Part shown: in pieces, positions 23,181-30,659 of the stretch
Layout of the letters: each line of letters begins with the position of its first letter
How positions within the stretch are numbered: position 1 is the first letter of the stretch
Origin: Achromobacter anxifer
GTDB taxonomy: Bacteria > Pseudomonadota > Gammaproteobacteria > Burkholderiales > Burkholderiaceae_B
Direction of reading: 5' to 3'
Assembly: GCF_903652925.1 (NCBI RefSeq)
Contig: NZ_CAHLAR010000005.1
Span: forward strand, 62,001 to 126,000
Length of the DNA: 64,000 bases
Made by a program: the position numbers and the translations under genes
Notes under the pieces: generated by a model
Seen by the model: only the letters and a program-made list of their open reading frames with translations
Told to the model about the DNA's origin: nothing
Databases searched by the model: none

Positions 23181-24683
23181 ATGCGCTCCCTTTCCAAACT
23201 CACCGTCGCACTTGCCTTTGCCGCAATCGCTGGCCAGGCGCTTGCCGCCACCAATTACCTCGTTCTCGTTCCCGTACCAGGGAAGACTGCTGCTGCGACC
23301 GTAGAGGAACCGGTATCCGTTGTCTTGGCGGATGCCGCTCTTCCGGACGCAAAGATCGGCCGCGCCTACAGCGTGGATCTCGTGCCCTACATGCAGATCA
23401 AGGGGGACCCCAACGCGGACGTCCAGAGCGTCGCCTGGTCAATCTACCAGGGCGATGCGGGCCAACTGCCAGCTGGCCTTCAGCTGGATCCGGCAACGGG
23501 TGTCATCTCGGGAACGCCGACCAAGATCCAAGCGGATCCGAACGTCTTCCAGGCTCAGGCGACCTACAAGAGCAAGGCTGGCATTGGCACCTACACCATC
23601 CGGGTGGGCGATGCGGTCCTGACTGCCAAGCAGGTCCTGGTCGGCTATTCCCACGCCTGCGCGCTCACCATGACCAATGGTGTCAAGTGCTGGGGCATGA
23701 ATGGGAACGGACAGCTCGGCAACGGGAAGACTACCGACAGCGTCGCCCCTGTGGATGTAGTCGGCCTGACCTCGGGTGTGGCCCAGTTGGCCGTCGGTAG
23801 CGGGCAAAACTGCGTCGTCACCACGGCCGGCGGCGCAAAGTGCTGGGGCGGGAACTACTCGGGACAGCTGGGCGATAGCACTTCCAAGAACAACCAGCTG
23901 ACTCCGGTCGACGTTGTCGGTCTCACCTCCGGCGTGAAGTCCATCGCAACGGGCTCATCGCATAGCTGCGCAGTGCTCACCACTGGGGAAGTCCGTTGTT
24001 GGGGTGCTAACAACATGGGGCAGCTGGGTGATCGTACCGCAGTGGACAAGATTACTCCCGTGACCGCGGTGGGCGTCACCGCCAAACAGGTCGCCATCGG
24101 TAGCACCTCGACTTGCGTGGTCAATACTGCCGGAGGTGCCCAGTGCTGGGGAGCCAACGGAGAGGGACAGCTGGGAAATGGCACAAAGAACAACAGCCAG
24201 GTGCCAGTCGACGTAACAGGGCTCGCGGCTAACGTGGCGTACATCTCGCTGCCTACCAACGCACAGTTCGCATGCGCGGTCACCACGGCAGGTGGTGCGA
24301 AATGCTGGGGTAATGGCGCCTCGGGTCAACTGGGCAACAGCGCGTGGGGCAATAGCCTGGTCCCTGTTGACGTGACGGGCCTTACAAGCGGCGTGACCAG
24401 CTTGTCGACTGGCGGCGGACATGTCTGCGCAACGACCAGCGCTGGCGATACCAAGTGCTGGGGTTTCAACTCCCTGGGCCAGGTTTCTGCGACCACCGGC
24501 AACATGTTCTCCCCGAACATCGTTCTTGCCGCCAGTGGCGGCGCAGTCAACGCCTCCGCGGGCCAGGCGTTCAGCTGCGCGACCGTCGGCACCCAGGTAA
24601 AGTGCTGGGGTGCCAACGGCAACGGACAACTGGGTGACGGGACGAAAGTGAACAGCCGCACCCCAGTTACCGTACGGGACTGA
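23181..24683 (+). CDS. Exported RCC1-repeat beta-propeller protein
   Basis: 500 aa with a signal peptide (1-22, ending ALA). Residues about 45-150 form a putative Ig-like domain (GLQLDPATGVISGTPTK is the He_PIG pattern). Residues about 155-500 contain seven RCC1-type repeats, each with a CWGxNxxGQLGxG core and a following VxxxxxHxCxxxxxG segment, enough for one propeller. The regular cysteine pair in each blade (HxCAxT...KCWG) suggests disulfides outside the cytoplasm. Likely a secreted or surface binding protein; partner unknown. The start at 23181 places the signal peptide first. Confidence 0.85.
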   Translation: MRSLSKLTVALAFAAIAGQALAATNYLVLVPVPGKTAAATVEEPVSVVLADAALPDAKIGRAYSVDLVPYMQIKGDPNADVQSVAWSIYQGDAGQLPAGLQLDPATGVISGTPTKIQADPNVFQAQATYKSKAGIGTYTIRVGDAVLTAKQVLVGYSHACALTMTNGVKCWGMNGNGQLGNGKTTDSVAPVDVVGLTSGVAQLAVGSGQNCVVTTAGGAKCWGGNYSGQLGDSTSKNNQLTPVDVVGLTSGVKSIATGSSHSCAVLTTGEVRCWGANNMGQLGDRTAVDKITPVTAVGVTAKQVAIGSTSTCVVNTAGGAQCWGANGEGQLGNGTKNNSQVPVDVTGLAANVAYISLPTNAQFACAVTTAGGAKCWGNGASGQLGNSAWGNSLVPVDVTGLTSGVTSLSTGGGHVCATTSAGDTKCWGFNSLGQVSATTGNMFSPNIVLAASGGAVNASAGQAFSCATVGTQVKCWGANGNGQLGDGTKVNSRTPVTVRD

Positions 24684-24695
24684 CGAAGCGGCCGG

Positions 24696-24758
24696 CGAAT
24701 AGCCCAAAAGAAAGGGGCTCAGTGGCGTTCACTGAGCCCCTTTCTTTTGGGCTATTCG
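24696..24758. terminator. Very long perfect hairpin after the RCC1 gene
   Basis: Two 29-nt arms (24696-24724 and 24730-24758) are perfectly complementary with a 5-nt loop. ATTTT follows on the plus strand. Much longer than the other terminators here; it ends the RCC1 unit and could also be a processed RNA or a remnant of a mobile sequence. Confidence 0.7.
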
Positions 24759-24786
24759 GATTTTCATGTGGGTTTGCCGTCGGCCC

Positions 24787-24814
24787 AAAAAAGAGCGACC
24801 TCCGAAGAGGTCGC
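24787..24814 (-). terminator. Intrinsic terminator (minus strand)
   Basis: GCGACCTC pairs with GAGGTCGC around a CGAA loop, followed by TCTTTTTT on the minus strand. Confidence 0.9.
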
Positions 24815-24822
24815 GTTGAGAG

Positions 24823-25179
24823 TCAGAAAATTGTGACCTTATCGGCCTGGACATCAAACTCTAGGCCCTTGCCCGGGGTACGCAGTGCAATTAGGTCGGC
24901 TAGTGTGTAACAGTGGTCCGGCTCGCATCCGTCGTATACGAGATAGAGAATCTCGCCAGTGTTCGGATGGTAGTAGCAGTCCTCGTTGCCCGAGTCTTTT
25001 GCGCATTTCATGAGCACATTCGGGTCTAGTTTCGTTTCGAGCGGAAGTCTCACCACCAGCTTCAACCCCTCTTCGGAAACAAGGGAGACGTCAAACATAA
25101 CGTCAGGCAGGTGAGAGTGCTGTAGTTGAGCGCTAGAGTATCGAGCTTCGGTGGTGGCGTCGCAGAAATAGGCGTGCAT
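24823..25179 (-). CDS. Hypothetical protein within the inverted-repeat segment
   Basis: 118 aa, acidic, with several cysteines (about residues 6, 59, 68, 85 and 90) and a beta-rich middle (TGEILYLVYDG). No family recognised. Unlike most neighbours it has no strong ribosome-binding site (GAGGACCACCC before the ATG at 25179). Flanked by 15-bp inverted repeats. Confidence 0.55.
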   Translation of the reverse strand: MHAYFCDATTEARYSSAQLQHSHLPDVMFDVSLVSEEGLKLVVRLPLETKLDPNVLMKCAKDSGNEDCYYHPNTGEILYLVYDGCEPDHCYTLADLIALRTPGKGLEFDVQADKVTIF

Positions 25180-25209
25180 CGGGTGGTCCTCGTAATATGT
25201 CCATCTACT

Positions 25210-25215
25210 GGTATA
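25210..25215 (-). promoter_or_regulatory. CTATAC-type promoter
   Basis: Minus-strand CTATACC, 30 nt before the start at 25179. Confidence 0.5.
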
Positions 25216-25296
25216 GAGCTTGGTGCAACGCTTGAGGTCCAGAGGCGCCTAGCTTCCACACAAAAATCCGAATAGCCTTCCTTTGATGCGCGCCGC

Positions 25297-26085
25297 CTAC
25301 TTTTGGAACGCGGTGGCGGGCAGCAAGTGTATGCCCAGATGCTGTACCAGTTGATCGTAGCTAAGGGGGGTCCCAACCTTGGCAGTGTCGGTGTTATCCA
25401 CGAGATATGCCCACGCGCGGCGGCTCTGCGGGTCATACACGAGCTTAAAGAGCTTCGATGGCACCCAGACCTTCCCGGCACCGATTGTCGCCACTGGCGG
25501 GCTGTGGATGGGCCCGGTGATGACGTAAATCCCGGCCACACTTCGTGCGGCATACTTTCGCGTCGGCTCCTCGACGCGCGCGCGCCAAGCACCCTGGTTG
25601 TTCTCCGGCGCCTGGGGCACCATGTTGGCCAAGGAGAAGCTCTGGGCCATCGACTCCGGCGTGTTGCGTTGGCCGGCGGCTGCCATGTGCCCACGATCGT
25701 AGCCGCTGCCGCGGTAATCAGCCAGCCGAGCTCGTTCACTGGCGGGCAGGCGCGCCTCCTCGTAGAACCGGTTGGTCCGTTTCTGACCTTTCGCGTCCCG
25801 CAGCGATTCCCGTGAGATGAACTCTGCGACGTAGACCGGGGTCTTCGCTTCGCCAGAATGCAGGACCGCAAAGCCGTCGAAGCACAGCGCCCGAAGCTTG
25901 CCAGGGTTCTGTGCGCTGCCTACGAACGGAACCGGCGCGGCTCCTCGGAAGAAGTGCTGTGGGCAGTCCTTAAAGCCAGCGAGATCCTGCGGTTGGGCTG
26001 GGGAGGGCAGGGCAGCGTGAGCGGCGCCGGCGGCCAGCAAGGCAGCAGTCAGTAGGCGGCGCGCGCCAAGGAAGGATAGCGTCAT
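25297..26085 (-). CDS. Exported DNA/RNA non-specific endonuclease
   Basis: 262 aa NucA/NucB (beta-beta-alpha metal) nuclease with a signal peptide (1-24, ending AHA). The catalytic motif DRGHMA is near residues 128-133 (His as general base), followed by SFSLANMVPQ with the metal-binding Asn, and NNQGAW. Two cysteines (FKDCPQH, ALCFDG) may form a disulfide in the periplasm. Such nucleases are common on conjugative plasmids. It follows the 90-aa gene by 3 nt, so the two are co-translated. No strong terminator follows. Confidence 0.9.
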   Translation of the reverse strand: MTLSFLGARRLLTAALLAAGAAHAALPSPAQPQDLAGFKDCPQHFFRGAAPVPFVGSAQNPGKLRALCFDGFAVLHSGEAKTPVYVAEFISRESLRDAKGQKRTNRFYEEARLPASERARLADYRGSGYDRGHMAAAGQRNTPESMAQSFSLANMVPQAPENNQGAWRARVEEPTRKYAARSVAGIYVITGPIHSPPVATIGAGKVWVPSKLFKLVYDPQSRRAWAYLVDNTDTAKVGTPLSYDQLVQHLGIHLLPATAFQK

Positions 26086-26088
26086 GCT

Positions 26089-26361
26089 TCAGTCGTCCTT
26101 TCGGGCGGCCTTTTCGAGGACATGCATGCTGATTTGCAGCGTCTGATCGTCAAAGCCGAGGGACGAATCTTCCATCAACAGCGTCTTGTACGAGCGCATT
26201 GCTTCCGCTCGAAGCTTGCGTCGTTGAGACTCTGCCTGCATGTGGATCTGCACCAGCGTGTAGAGCTCTCGCGTGGTGAGACTCGACAGGTAGCCAACCA
26301 CCTGCCGGCGCAGGGCCAGTTCGCGTTCGGACTCGGGCTCGGGAGGGTCTAGGTAGATCAT
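26089..26361 (-). CDS. Hypothetical protein upstream of the nuclease
   Basis: 90 aa, helical and charged, with a basic central segment (QRRKLRAEAMRSYKTLL). No family recognised. It is the first gene of the nuclease operon. TATACT ends 4 nt before its ATG, so the message may be leaderless. Confidence 0.55.
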   Translation of the reverse strand: MIYLDPPEPESERELALRRQVVGYLSSLTTRELYTLVQIHMQAESQRRKLRAEAMRSYKTLLMEDSSLGFDDQTLQISMHVLEKAARKDD

Positions 26362-26365
26362 TTCC

Positions 26366-26371
26366 AGTATA
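26366..26371 (-). promoter_or_regulatory. TATACT promoter, possibly leaderless
   Basis: Minus-strand TTATACTGGAA directly before the ATG at 26361. Confidence 0.45.
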
Positions 26372-26403
26372 ACTACAACACATCAATAGCCAACGTTCTG
26401 CGC

Positions 26404-26432
26404 AAAAAAAGAAGCCCTATACCAGGGCTTCT
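26404..26432 (-). terminator. Intrinsic terminator (minus strand)
   Basis: GAAGCCC pairs with GGGCTTC around a 7-nt loop, with T7 on the minus strand. The loop contains CTATAC by chance. Confidence 0.85.
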
Positions 26433-26447
26433 TGAGTGGTGGATGAC

Positions 26448-27179
26448 CTAGATCTCAGCCTCGTGCAGGTTGTGCACGCGGCCATGCATGAAGGCAATCC
26501 AGTGCGCGGCATGTGCCAGAGACTTCGTACGAGTTTGAGACATCTGATGCCCATCAGGGCCCTCAACGAGGACCTCGTGGGTGTAGCCGAGCTCCTTCAG
26601 ATCGGGGGCAACGACTTCGACAAGCTTCATCTCAGGTACGTGGTACAGCGGATGCCGGTAGACATCGGTGCTGGACCCTATATCCTGAATGCGAATAACA
26701 GCGTGGGTAACGATCGCGCCGCCTTCACTTTGGCCAACAGGCACAAGCGTGGGCAGGCACATCCAACCGCCGACTCTACCGATCGTACCGATCGTGTCGT
26801 ACTCATAGAGTCCGTCACGACCGGTCGCCGGGTCGCCGATGTAGATCCGTACGCCGGCACCCGACCGCCGATAACGCTCCAGGACCTCCTGAACCGCGTC
26901 CGGCGTCCTGCCATCGAACCAGGTCTGCTTGTCGGTGATCAGTGAGTACAGCTCCAGCAGACGCTGGTGCTGCATGTACTGGGCCTCGGTCCCGATCTCC
27001 GACACCAACACCTGTTCCGACGGGCTGACATAGCCCGATGGAGCTAGGGTAGAGCGCAAACGGCGGAGCAGTTCAGTCGCTTGGTGGAAAACCACGTCGA
27101 AACTGAGACAACTCGTGCTGTTGCCGGTGGACACGACGAACTGACGTTCCACATCATCGATAGTGATTTTCGTTATCAT
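26448..27179 (-). CDS. Hypothetical protein
   Basis: 243 aa, soluble, mixed alpha/beta; no recognised domain. Start follows AAGGAAACATACC. Single-gene unit with CTATAC promoter and terminator. A longer frame begins upstream of the promoter and is not used. Confidence 0.6.
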   Translation of the reverse strand: MITKITIDDVERQFVVSTGNSTSCLSFDVVFHQATELLRRLRSTLAPSGYVSPSEQVLVSEIGTEAQYMQHQRLLELYSLITDKQTWFDGRTPDAVQEVLERYRRSGAGVRIYIGDPATGRDGLYEYDTIGTIGRVGGWMCLPTLVPVGQSEGGAIVTHAVIRIQDIGSSTDVYRHPLYHVPEMKLVEVVAPDLKELGYTHEVLVEGPDGHQMSQTRTKSLAHAAHWIAFMHGRVHNLHEAEI

Positions 27180-27208
27180 GGTATGTTTCCTTGCAAATAC
27201 AGACATTC

Positions 27209-27214
27209 CGTATA
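27209..27214 (-). promoter_or_regulatory. CTATAC-type promoter
   Basis: Minus-strand CGCTATACG, 29 nt before the start at 27179. Confidence 0.6.
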
Positions 27215-27254
27215 GCGAGAAAGCAGCCTGTGGCAGGCGTTCTGCCACTCGAAA

Positions 27255-27740
27255 TCAGATCTGGAGGCGGGAGGACAGGTAGGTGTAGGTGTCCGGTTCC
27301 GGCTTGGCGGGGACGGAAATAGGTTGTCCCAGCTGGCCTTGAGCGAGCGTCAGCATCCAAGCGTTGGCGCCATGGGCTTCGGTGTGCCGCGGCATCTGGC
27401 AGGTGGTCATGGCCTGCGCGATGAGCGCCGCCGCCGCGCTGCGTGAAGAGCCAAAGGTGCAGTGCACCGCCAGACGCCAGTGCTCGGGGTCGAGGTGGAT
27501 CCGTTCGATGAACTCGATGATCTCCAGCATCTGCCACGGCAGGCAGGCCATCTGGGGGTCACGCAATTCCGTTTCCCGCGGATCGACGTCCAGGAACTCC
27601 AGCCGCGAGTACCACGGGAAGCGATGAAGGTTGACCGGCTGCCCGGCGTCGGGGTCGCCAAGGCTCAGGACTGCCAGGTCTGAGGCCGGGAGAGTGTCCT
27701 CCAGCGCAGCCAGGCTGATGAAATCTACGGCCACCAGCAT
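27255..27740 (-). CDS. Dual-specificity-type protein phosphatase
   Basis: 161 aa. The signature HCTFGSSRSA (about residues 95-104) is the cysteine-phosphatase P-loop HCX5R(S/T), and DPRETELRDPQ upstream could supply the general acid. Length fits small dual-specificity phosphatases. It overlaps the end of the upstream zinc-ribbon gene region by a few bases, implying one operon with 27743 and 28099. Substrate unknown; the window also carries a kinase-like protein and a second phosphatase. Confidence 0.65.
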   Translation of the reverse strand: MLVAVDFISLAALEDTLPASDLAVLSLGDPDAGQPVNLHRFPWYSRLEFLDVDPRETELRDPQMACLPWQMLEIIEFIERIHLDPEHWRLAVHCTFGSSRSAAAALIAQAMTTCQMPRHTEAHGANAWMLTLAQGQLGQPISVPAKPEPDTYTYLSSRLQI

Positions 27741-27742
27741 GA

Positions 27743-28087
27743 TCAGAGCCGGATGATCCCGGTTTCCACGGTGTCGAGGTTTTTCTCCAGGAAACTCACC
27801 GACGTACGGCGGTCCCGGTCGACGATAGCCTCCTGCAAGCTGAGCGACTGGCGGAAGGTGCGCACCAGATTGCCGTTCGTCGGCTGCACCAGCGCCGTGG
27901 TCACCGCCCCGCATTTGCATGTCTTCTGCCACGCCGCGCCGGCCGCTGTGTGTTTGAACAGCTTGAAGCCGTTGAGCACCGCTTTGCACGTCTTGCAGGG
28001 CACGTTGATCGGCTCTTCCCGCTCTTGAGCGGCGCGGGCCAGGGCAACACGCTCTTCGCGAGTGCCACGTTGCTTTGCTTGTCCCAT
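27743..28087 (-). CDS. Zinc-ribbon hypothetical protein
   Basis: 114 aa with a CKTC...CKCG zinc-ribbon (about residues 32-59) between a basic N-terminal helix (GQAKQRGTREERVALARAAQ) and a helical C-terminus. No family recognised. The ATG at 28087 follows AAGGAGAAG. Lies between the 5'-3' exonuclease (11 nt upstream) and the phosphatase (2 nt downstream), all one operon. Confidence 0.6.
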   Translation of the reverse strand: MGQAKQRGTREERVALARAAQEREEPINVPCKTCKAVLNGFKLFKHTAAGAAWQKTCKCGAVTTALVQPTNGNLVRTFRQSLSLQEAIVDRDRRTSVSFLEKNLDTVETGIIRL

Positions 28088-28098
28088 GGGACTTCTCC

Positions 28099-28896
28099 TT
28101 ATGCGTGGGCCGGGGCCTGGACCTTGAAGTCCGTGAGCCGCAGCGGGTCTGTTACACAATCGAACTTCAGGTCGGTCAGCTGACGGGAAAGCCTTGCCAG
28201 ATGGGCTTCTTCCACCAGCCGAGCGCCCCTGACACCCTTGATCTTGCCTGCGGCGGCCGCCGCCAGCACACCCTCGAGATCGCCGTACTGGTTCAGCAGA
28301 GCGCCGGCCGTCGTCACCCCGATCTTCGACACACCAGGGATGTCGTCCGCGCTGTCACCCATGAGCGCAAGGCAGTCCAGAATCTGGTGCGGCTGGATAC
28401 CACCGAGCTTTCGCTGACACCACTCGGCATCACGCCAGGAACTGGCAAAGTGGTTGTAGACGTCAACTCCCAGGGTCAGCAGAAAAGCCAGGTCCTTGTC
28501 CGTCGACAGCACGGTCACCTTGATGCCCGCCTTCCGCGCACGAGCTGCAATGCAGGAGATGACGTCGTCGGCCTCCAGCCCTTCGTACTCCATCGTCTTG
28601 ACTCCCTGGTCAGCCATCTGTTGGCGGAAGTGGCGCACCACCTCGAGCAAGAGGGGTGGTGGCGGTTCCCGGCTGGATTTGTACTCCGGGTAGATGTCGT
28701 GGCGCCAAGTATGGCACCGGCGCTCAAAAACCCAGGCGAGATGCGTAGGGGTATGTTTTTCCAGTGCGCGCAGAAAGGAACGATTCAGCGTGGTCAACAC
28801 GCCATCGAGCTTCTCGGTCGGGTCAGAGCTCGGATTTGTCTCGTAGATCGGCCGGACCAGATTCAGGCCGTCAATCAGTAGCAGGTGAGCAGTCAT
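28099..28896 (-). CDS. 5'-3' exonuclease / flap endonuclease (PIN-FEN fold)
   Basis: 265 aa, equivalent to the 5'-nuclease domain of DNA polymerase I or ExoIX. Metal-binding acids are in LLLIDGLN (about 6-13), EGLEADDVIS (about 103-112) and LSTDKDLAFL (about 128-137); GDSADDIPGVSKIGVTTA (about 178-195) is the helix-hairpin-helix. The matching polymerase at 31446 has no 5'-nuclease domain, so the two together replace a complete Pol I for primer removal. First gene of a three-gene operon. Confidence 0.9.
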   Translation of the reverse strand: MTAHLLLIDGLNLVRPIYETNPSSDPTEKLDGVLTTLNRSFLRALEKHTPTHLAWVFERRCHTWRHDIYPEYKSSREPPPPLLLEVVRHFRQQMADQGVKTMEYEGLEADDVISCIAARARKAGIKVTVLSTDKDLAFLLTLGVDVYNHFASSWRDAEWCQRKLGGIQPHQILDCLALMGDSADDIPGVSKIGVTTAGALLNQYGDLEGVLAAAAAGKIKGVRGARLVEEAHLARLSRQLTDLKFDCVTDPLRLTDFKVQAPAHA

Positions 28897-28935
28897 GGTG
28901 TAGATGTTTGCCCTCGAAACGGGCTAATTCATGAA

Positions 28936-28941
28936 AGTATA
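28936..28941 (-). promoter_or_regulatory. CTATAC-like promoter of the exonuclease operon
   Basis: Minus-strand GTATACT, 39 nt before the start at 28896. Confidence 0.5.
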
Positions 28942-28970
28942 CCTCTTTTCAGCCATTTATCCAACTTTGC

Positions 28971-28976
28971 TATACA
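28971..28976 (+). promoter_or_regulatory. CTATAC-type promoter
   Basis: TTTGCTATACA, 36 nt before the start at 29013. Confidence 0.6.
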
Positions 28977-29012
28977 TAATCAGGCAATTTTGCCCACATC
29001 GAGGAAACAAAC

Positions 29013-29399
29013 ATGAAACTATATATGCGCGTGCAAGGCACCGAGGCGAAAGCTTGGTCCATCGCCGTGGCCGGAACAGCGAGCGTTGACACCAGCCAGA
29101 CTCCTTTGGAGCTGGCCGTGGCCGTGATGTTCAGCTACGCCGAGAAGGCGCGTGATCGCGTGCAGAGCAGTATCGGTGGTGACATTGAGTACCGCGCTTA
29201 CACGCTCCTGGCGCCGATCGAGGGTTGCTATGCCCTGGTCGAGCCGGACCTGCGCAGCGTGCGCGAGTGCCATCCCGAGGCCTGCCGCGTCGTGAACATC
29301 AACACCGGCATCGAGACTCAGCTGTGCATTCACCAGACCGAGGGCCTGGCCCTCCTGCACGCAGCTGCTACCGGAGAGACCGTCGATGCATTCGCCTGA
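29013..29399 (+). CDS. Hypothetical protein
   Basis: 128 aa, soluble; no recognised domain. Several cysteines in the second half (GCYAL, ECHPEACRV, QLCIH). Start follows GAGGAAACAAAC. It overlaps the next gene by 14 nt. Confidence 0.6.
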   Translation: MKLYMRVQGTEAKAWSIAVAGTASVDTSQTPLELAVAVMFSYAEKARDRVQSSIGGDIEYRAYTLLAPIEGCYALVEPDLRSVRECHPEACRVVNINTGIETQLCIHQTEGLALLHAAATGETVDAFA

Positions 29400-29661
29400 A
29401 AACTCCCGCTACTGCGTCGGTCCGGATATACATGCCCGCCTGGCGCAGGCCTATGTGGCTTGGGTCCATCCGGATAACGACGGAAGCGGGTTCACGAGCT
29501 TCGGCGAGACCATTGCGCTCAACGAGGGTAGCCGGGTTTTCAACGAAGTCATGGCCCAGACCGGCGACACGGCGAAAGCCAGTGCCGCCAGCGAGGACGC
29601 CATTGCAGCGGTTCAGCGTGAAGCCGATCTTCACCTGGCGAAACAGGAACGGAAGGAATGA
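29386..29661 (+). CDS. Hypothetical protein
   Basis: 91 aa, acidic and helical at the C-terminus, no recognised domain. It overlaps both neighbours (14 nt and 4 nt), so the three genes form a translationally coupled operon. Confidence 0.6.
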   Translation: MHSPENSRYCVGPDIHARLAQAYVAWVHPDNDGSGFTSFGETIALNEGSRVFNEVMAQTGDTAKASAASEDAIAAVQREADLHLAKQERKE

Positions 29662-29903
29662 CTATGTCTTGGGCAGGTATCAAAGTGCGCCATGCCGACA
29701 GCCGTACGGGCACGATTCGCAGCGACTATGTAGGATTCATGCACCGTGTGTTGACCATCCAGATTGATGGAGCAGACGTCACGGACTCGGTTCAGCTCAA
29801 CTTGGACGGCCCGGATACCGGCTCGCCAGGCTGGGAGTGGTACTGCGAGCTTGGCGGCAGTGACCCGGTGTGGTTGCCGTTGGGCGACTTCCAGGAATCT
29901 TGA
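29658..29903 (+). CDS. Small hypothetical protein
   Basis: 81 aa, beta-rich (VLTIQIDGADVTDSVQLNL) with a Trp-rich C-terminal part (PGWEWYCELGGSDPVWLPL). No family recognised. The start overlaps the previous stop as ATGA; an internal ATG 6 nt later is the alternative. Confidence 0.55.
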   Translation: MTMSWAGIKVRHADSRTGTIRSDYVGFMHRVLTIQIDGADVTDSVQLNLDGPDTGSPGWEWYCELGGSDPVWLPLGDFQES

Positions 29904-29917
29904 TTGATTCTTCTCGC

Positions 29918-29943
29918 GACCGACCCTCGTGGTCGGTCCTTTC
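29918..29943 (+). terminator. Probable intrinsic terminator
   Basis: GACCGACC pairs with GGTCGGTC around a 5-nt loop, followed by CTTTC. Confidence 0.6.
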
Positions 29944-29948
29944 GCGCC

Positions 29949-29954
29949 TATACG
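29949..29954 (+). promoter_or_regulatory. CTATAC-type promoter for the Nudix gene
   Basis: CCTATACGAAG, 35 nt before the start at 29990. A small inverted repeat (GAACG-ATAA-CGTTC) follows in the leader and could be an operator. Confidence 0.55.
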
Positions 29955-29989
29955 AAGCTGAACGATAACGTTCGCACGAAAGGAAACAC

Positions 29990-30565
29990 ATGAACCATCT
30001 GGCGCAAATTCTCGAAAATACCAAAGAGCAAGTTGTCAACTACGTTTTGGAGCATCCCTGGCAAATCTTTGCCTTGGGTCGTCTACTGACCGACCTGGGG
30101 AAGGACGATGTTTCGGTCTTTGATCGAAAGAACATGGCTGGGCACATCACAACCAGTGCCCTGGTGGTCAACGAGTCCGAAACCCATGCGCTCCTGGTTC
30201 ACCACAAAGCGTACGGTTTGTGGCTGCCGCCTGGTGGCCACATGGAGCCTGACGCACCGAGCCTCTGGCAATCGGCCGCGCGCGAAGTGTTGGAAGAGAC
30301 GGGCCTGGTCCTGACGGACCGGTACCTTCCCCTGCTGGACATTGACACCCACCCCATCCCGGCTCGTCCGTCTAAGAACGAAGGCCCGCACTGGCATCAT
30401 GACTTCATGTTCCTGGCCACGGCCCCGGACGATTTCGTGCCGACCGCGCAAGAATGTGAGGTACACGCTGCTGAATGGCGCCCGATCTCGGATCTCACGA
30501 AGAGCTCGAACGCTCGCATGCGACGCCTGAGCGAGAAGTTCAGGGAGCGTCAGATCAGCCTGTAA
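29990..30565 (+). CDS. Nudix hydrolase
   Basis: 191 aa. The Nudix box reads GGHMEPDAPSLWQSAAREVLEETGL (residues about 82-106, spacing GX5EX7REUXEEXGU kept with a one-to-two residue insert), preceded by a WLPPGG strand. The N-terminal 45 residues are helical. Nudix enzymes hydrolyse nucleoside diphosphate derivatives. A role in nucleotide pool cleaning or nucleotide signal removal is plausible but unproven. Start follows AAAGGAAACAC. Confidence 0.85.
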   Translation: MNHLAQILENTKEQVVNYVLEHPWQIFALGRLLTDLGKDDVSVFDRKNMAGHITTSALVVNESETHALLVHHKAYGLWLPPGGHMEPDAPSLWQSAAREVLEETGLVLTDRYLPLLDIDTHPIPARPSKNEGPHWHHDFMFLATAPDDFVPTAQECEVHAAEWRPISDLTKSSNARMRRLSEKFRERQISL

Positions 30566-30590
30566 GTTGGGGCCTAGGCCTGCACAACTC

Positions 30591-30620
30591 AAAACCGGCC
30601 TCGCGCCGGTTTTATTCTTT
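30591..30620 (+). terminator. Intrinsic terminator after the Nudix gene
   Basis: AAAACCGGC pairs with GCCGGTTTT, followed by ATTCTTT. Confidence 0.8.
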
Positions 30621-30627
30621 GCAGCTT

Positions 30628-30655
30628 GAAAAAAGCGCCCCTGCGAAAGGGGCGC
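30628..30655 (-). terminator. Intrinsic terminator (minus strand)
   Basis: GCGCCCCT pairs with AGGGGCGC around TTTCG-type loop, followed by T6 on the minus strand. Confidence 0.9.
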
Positions 30656-30659
30656 CGAG

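Larger units (their letters stand above)
24750..25277. repeat. 15-bp inverted repeats bounding a one-gene segment
   Basis: GGCTATTCGGATTTT occurs at 24750-24764 on the plus strand and at 25263-25277 on the minus strand, facing inward. The segment between contains one complete unit (promoter, 118-aa gene, terminator). Confidence 0.5.

Noticed and set aside
26411-26431. CTATAC motif at about 26417
   Set aside because: It is the loop of a strong terminator hairpin, not upstream of a gene.
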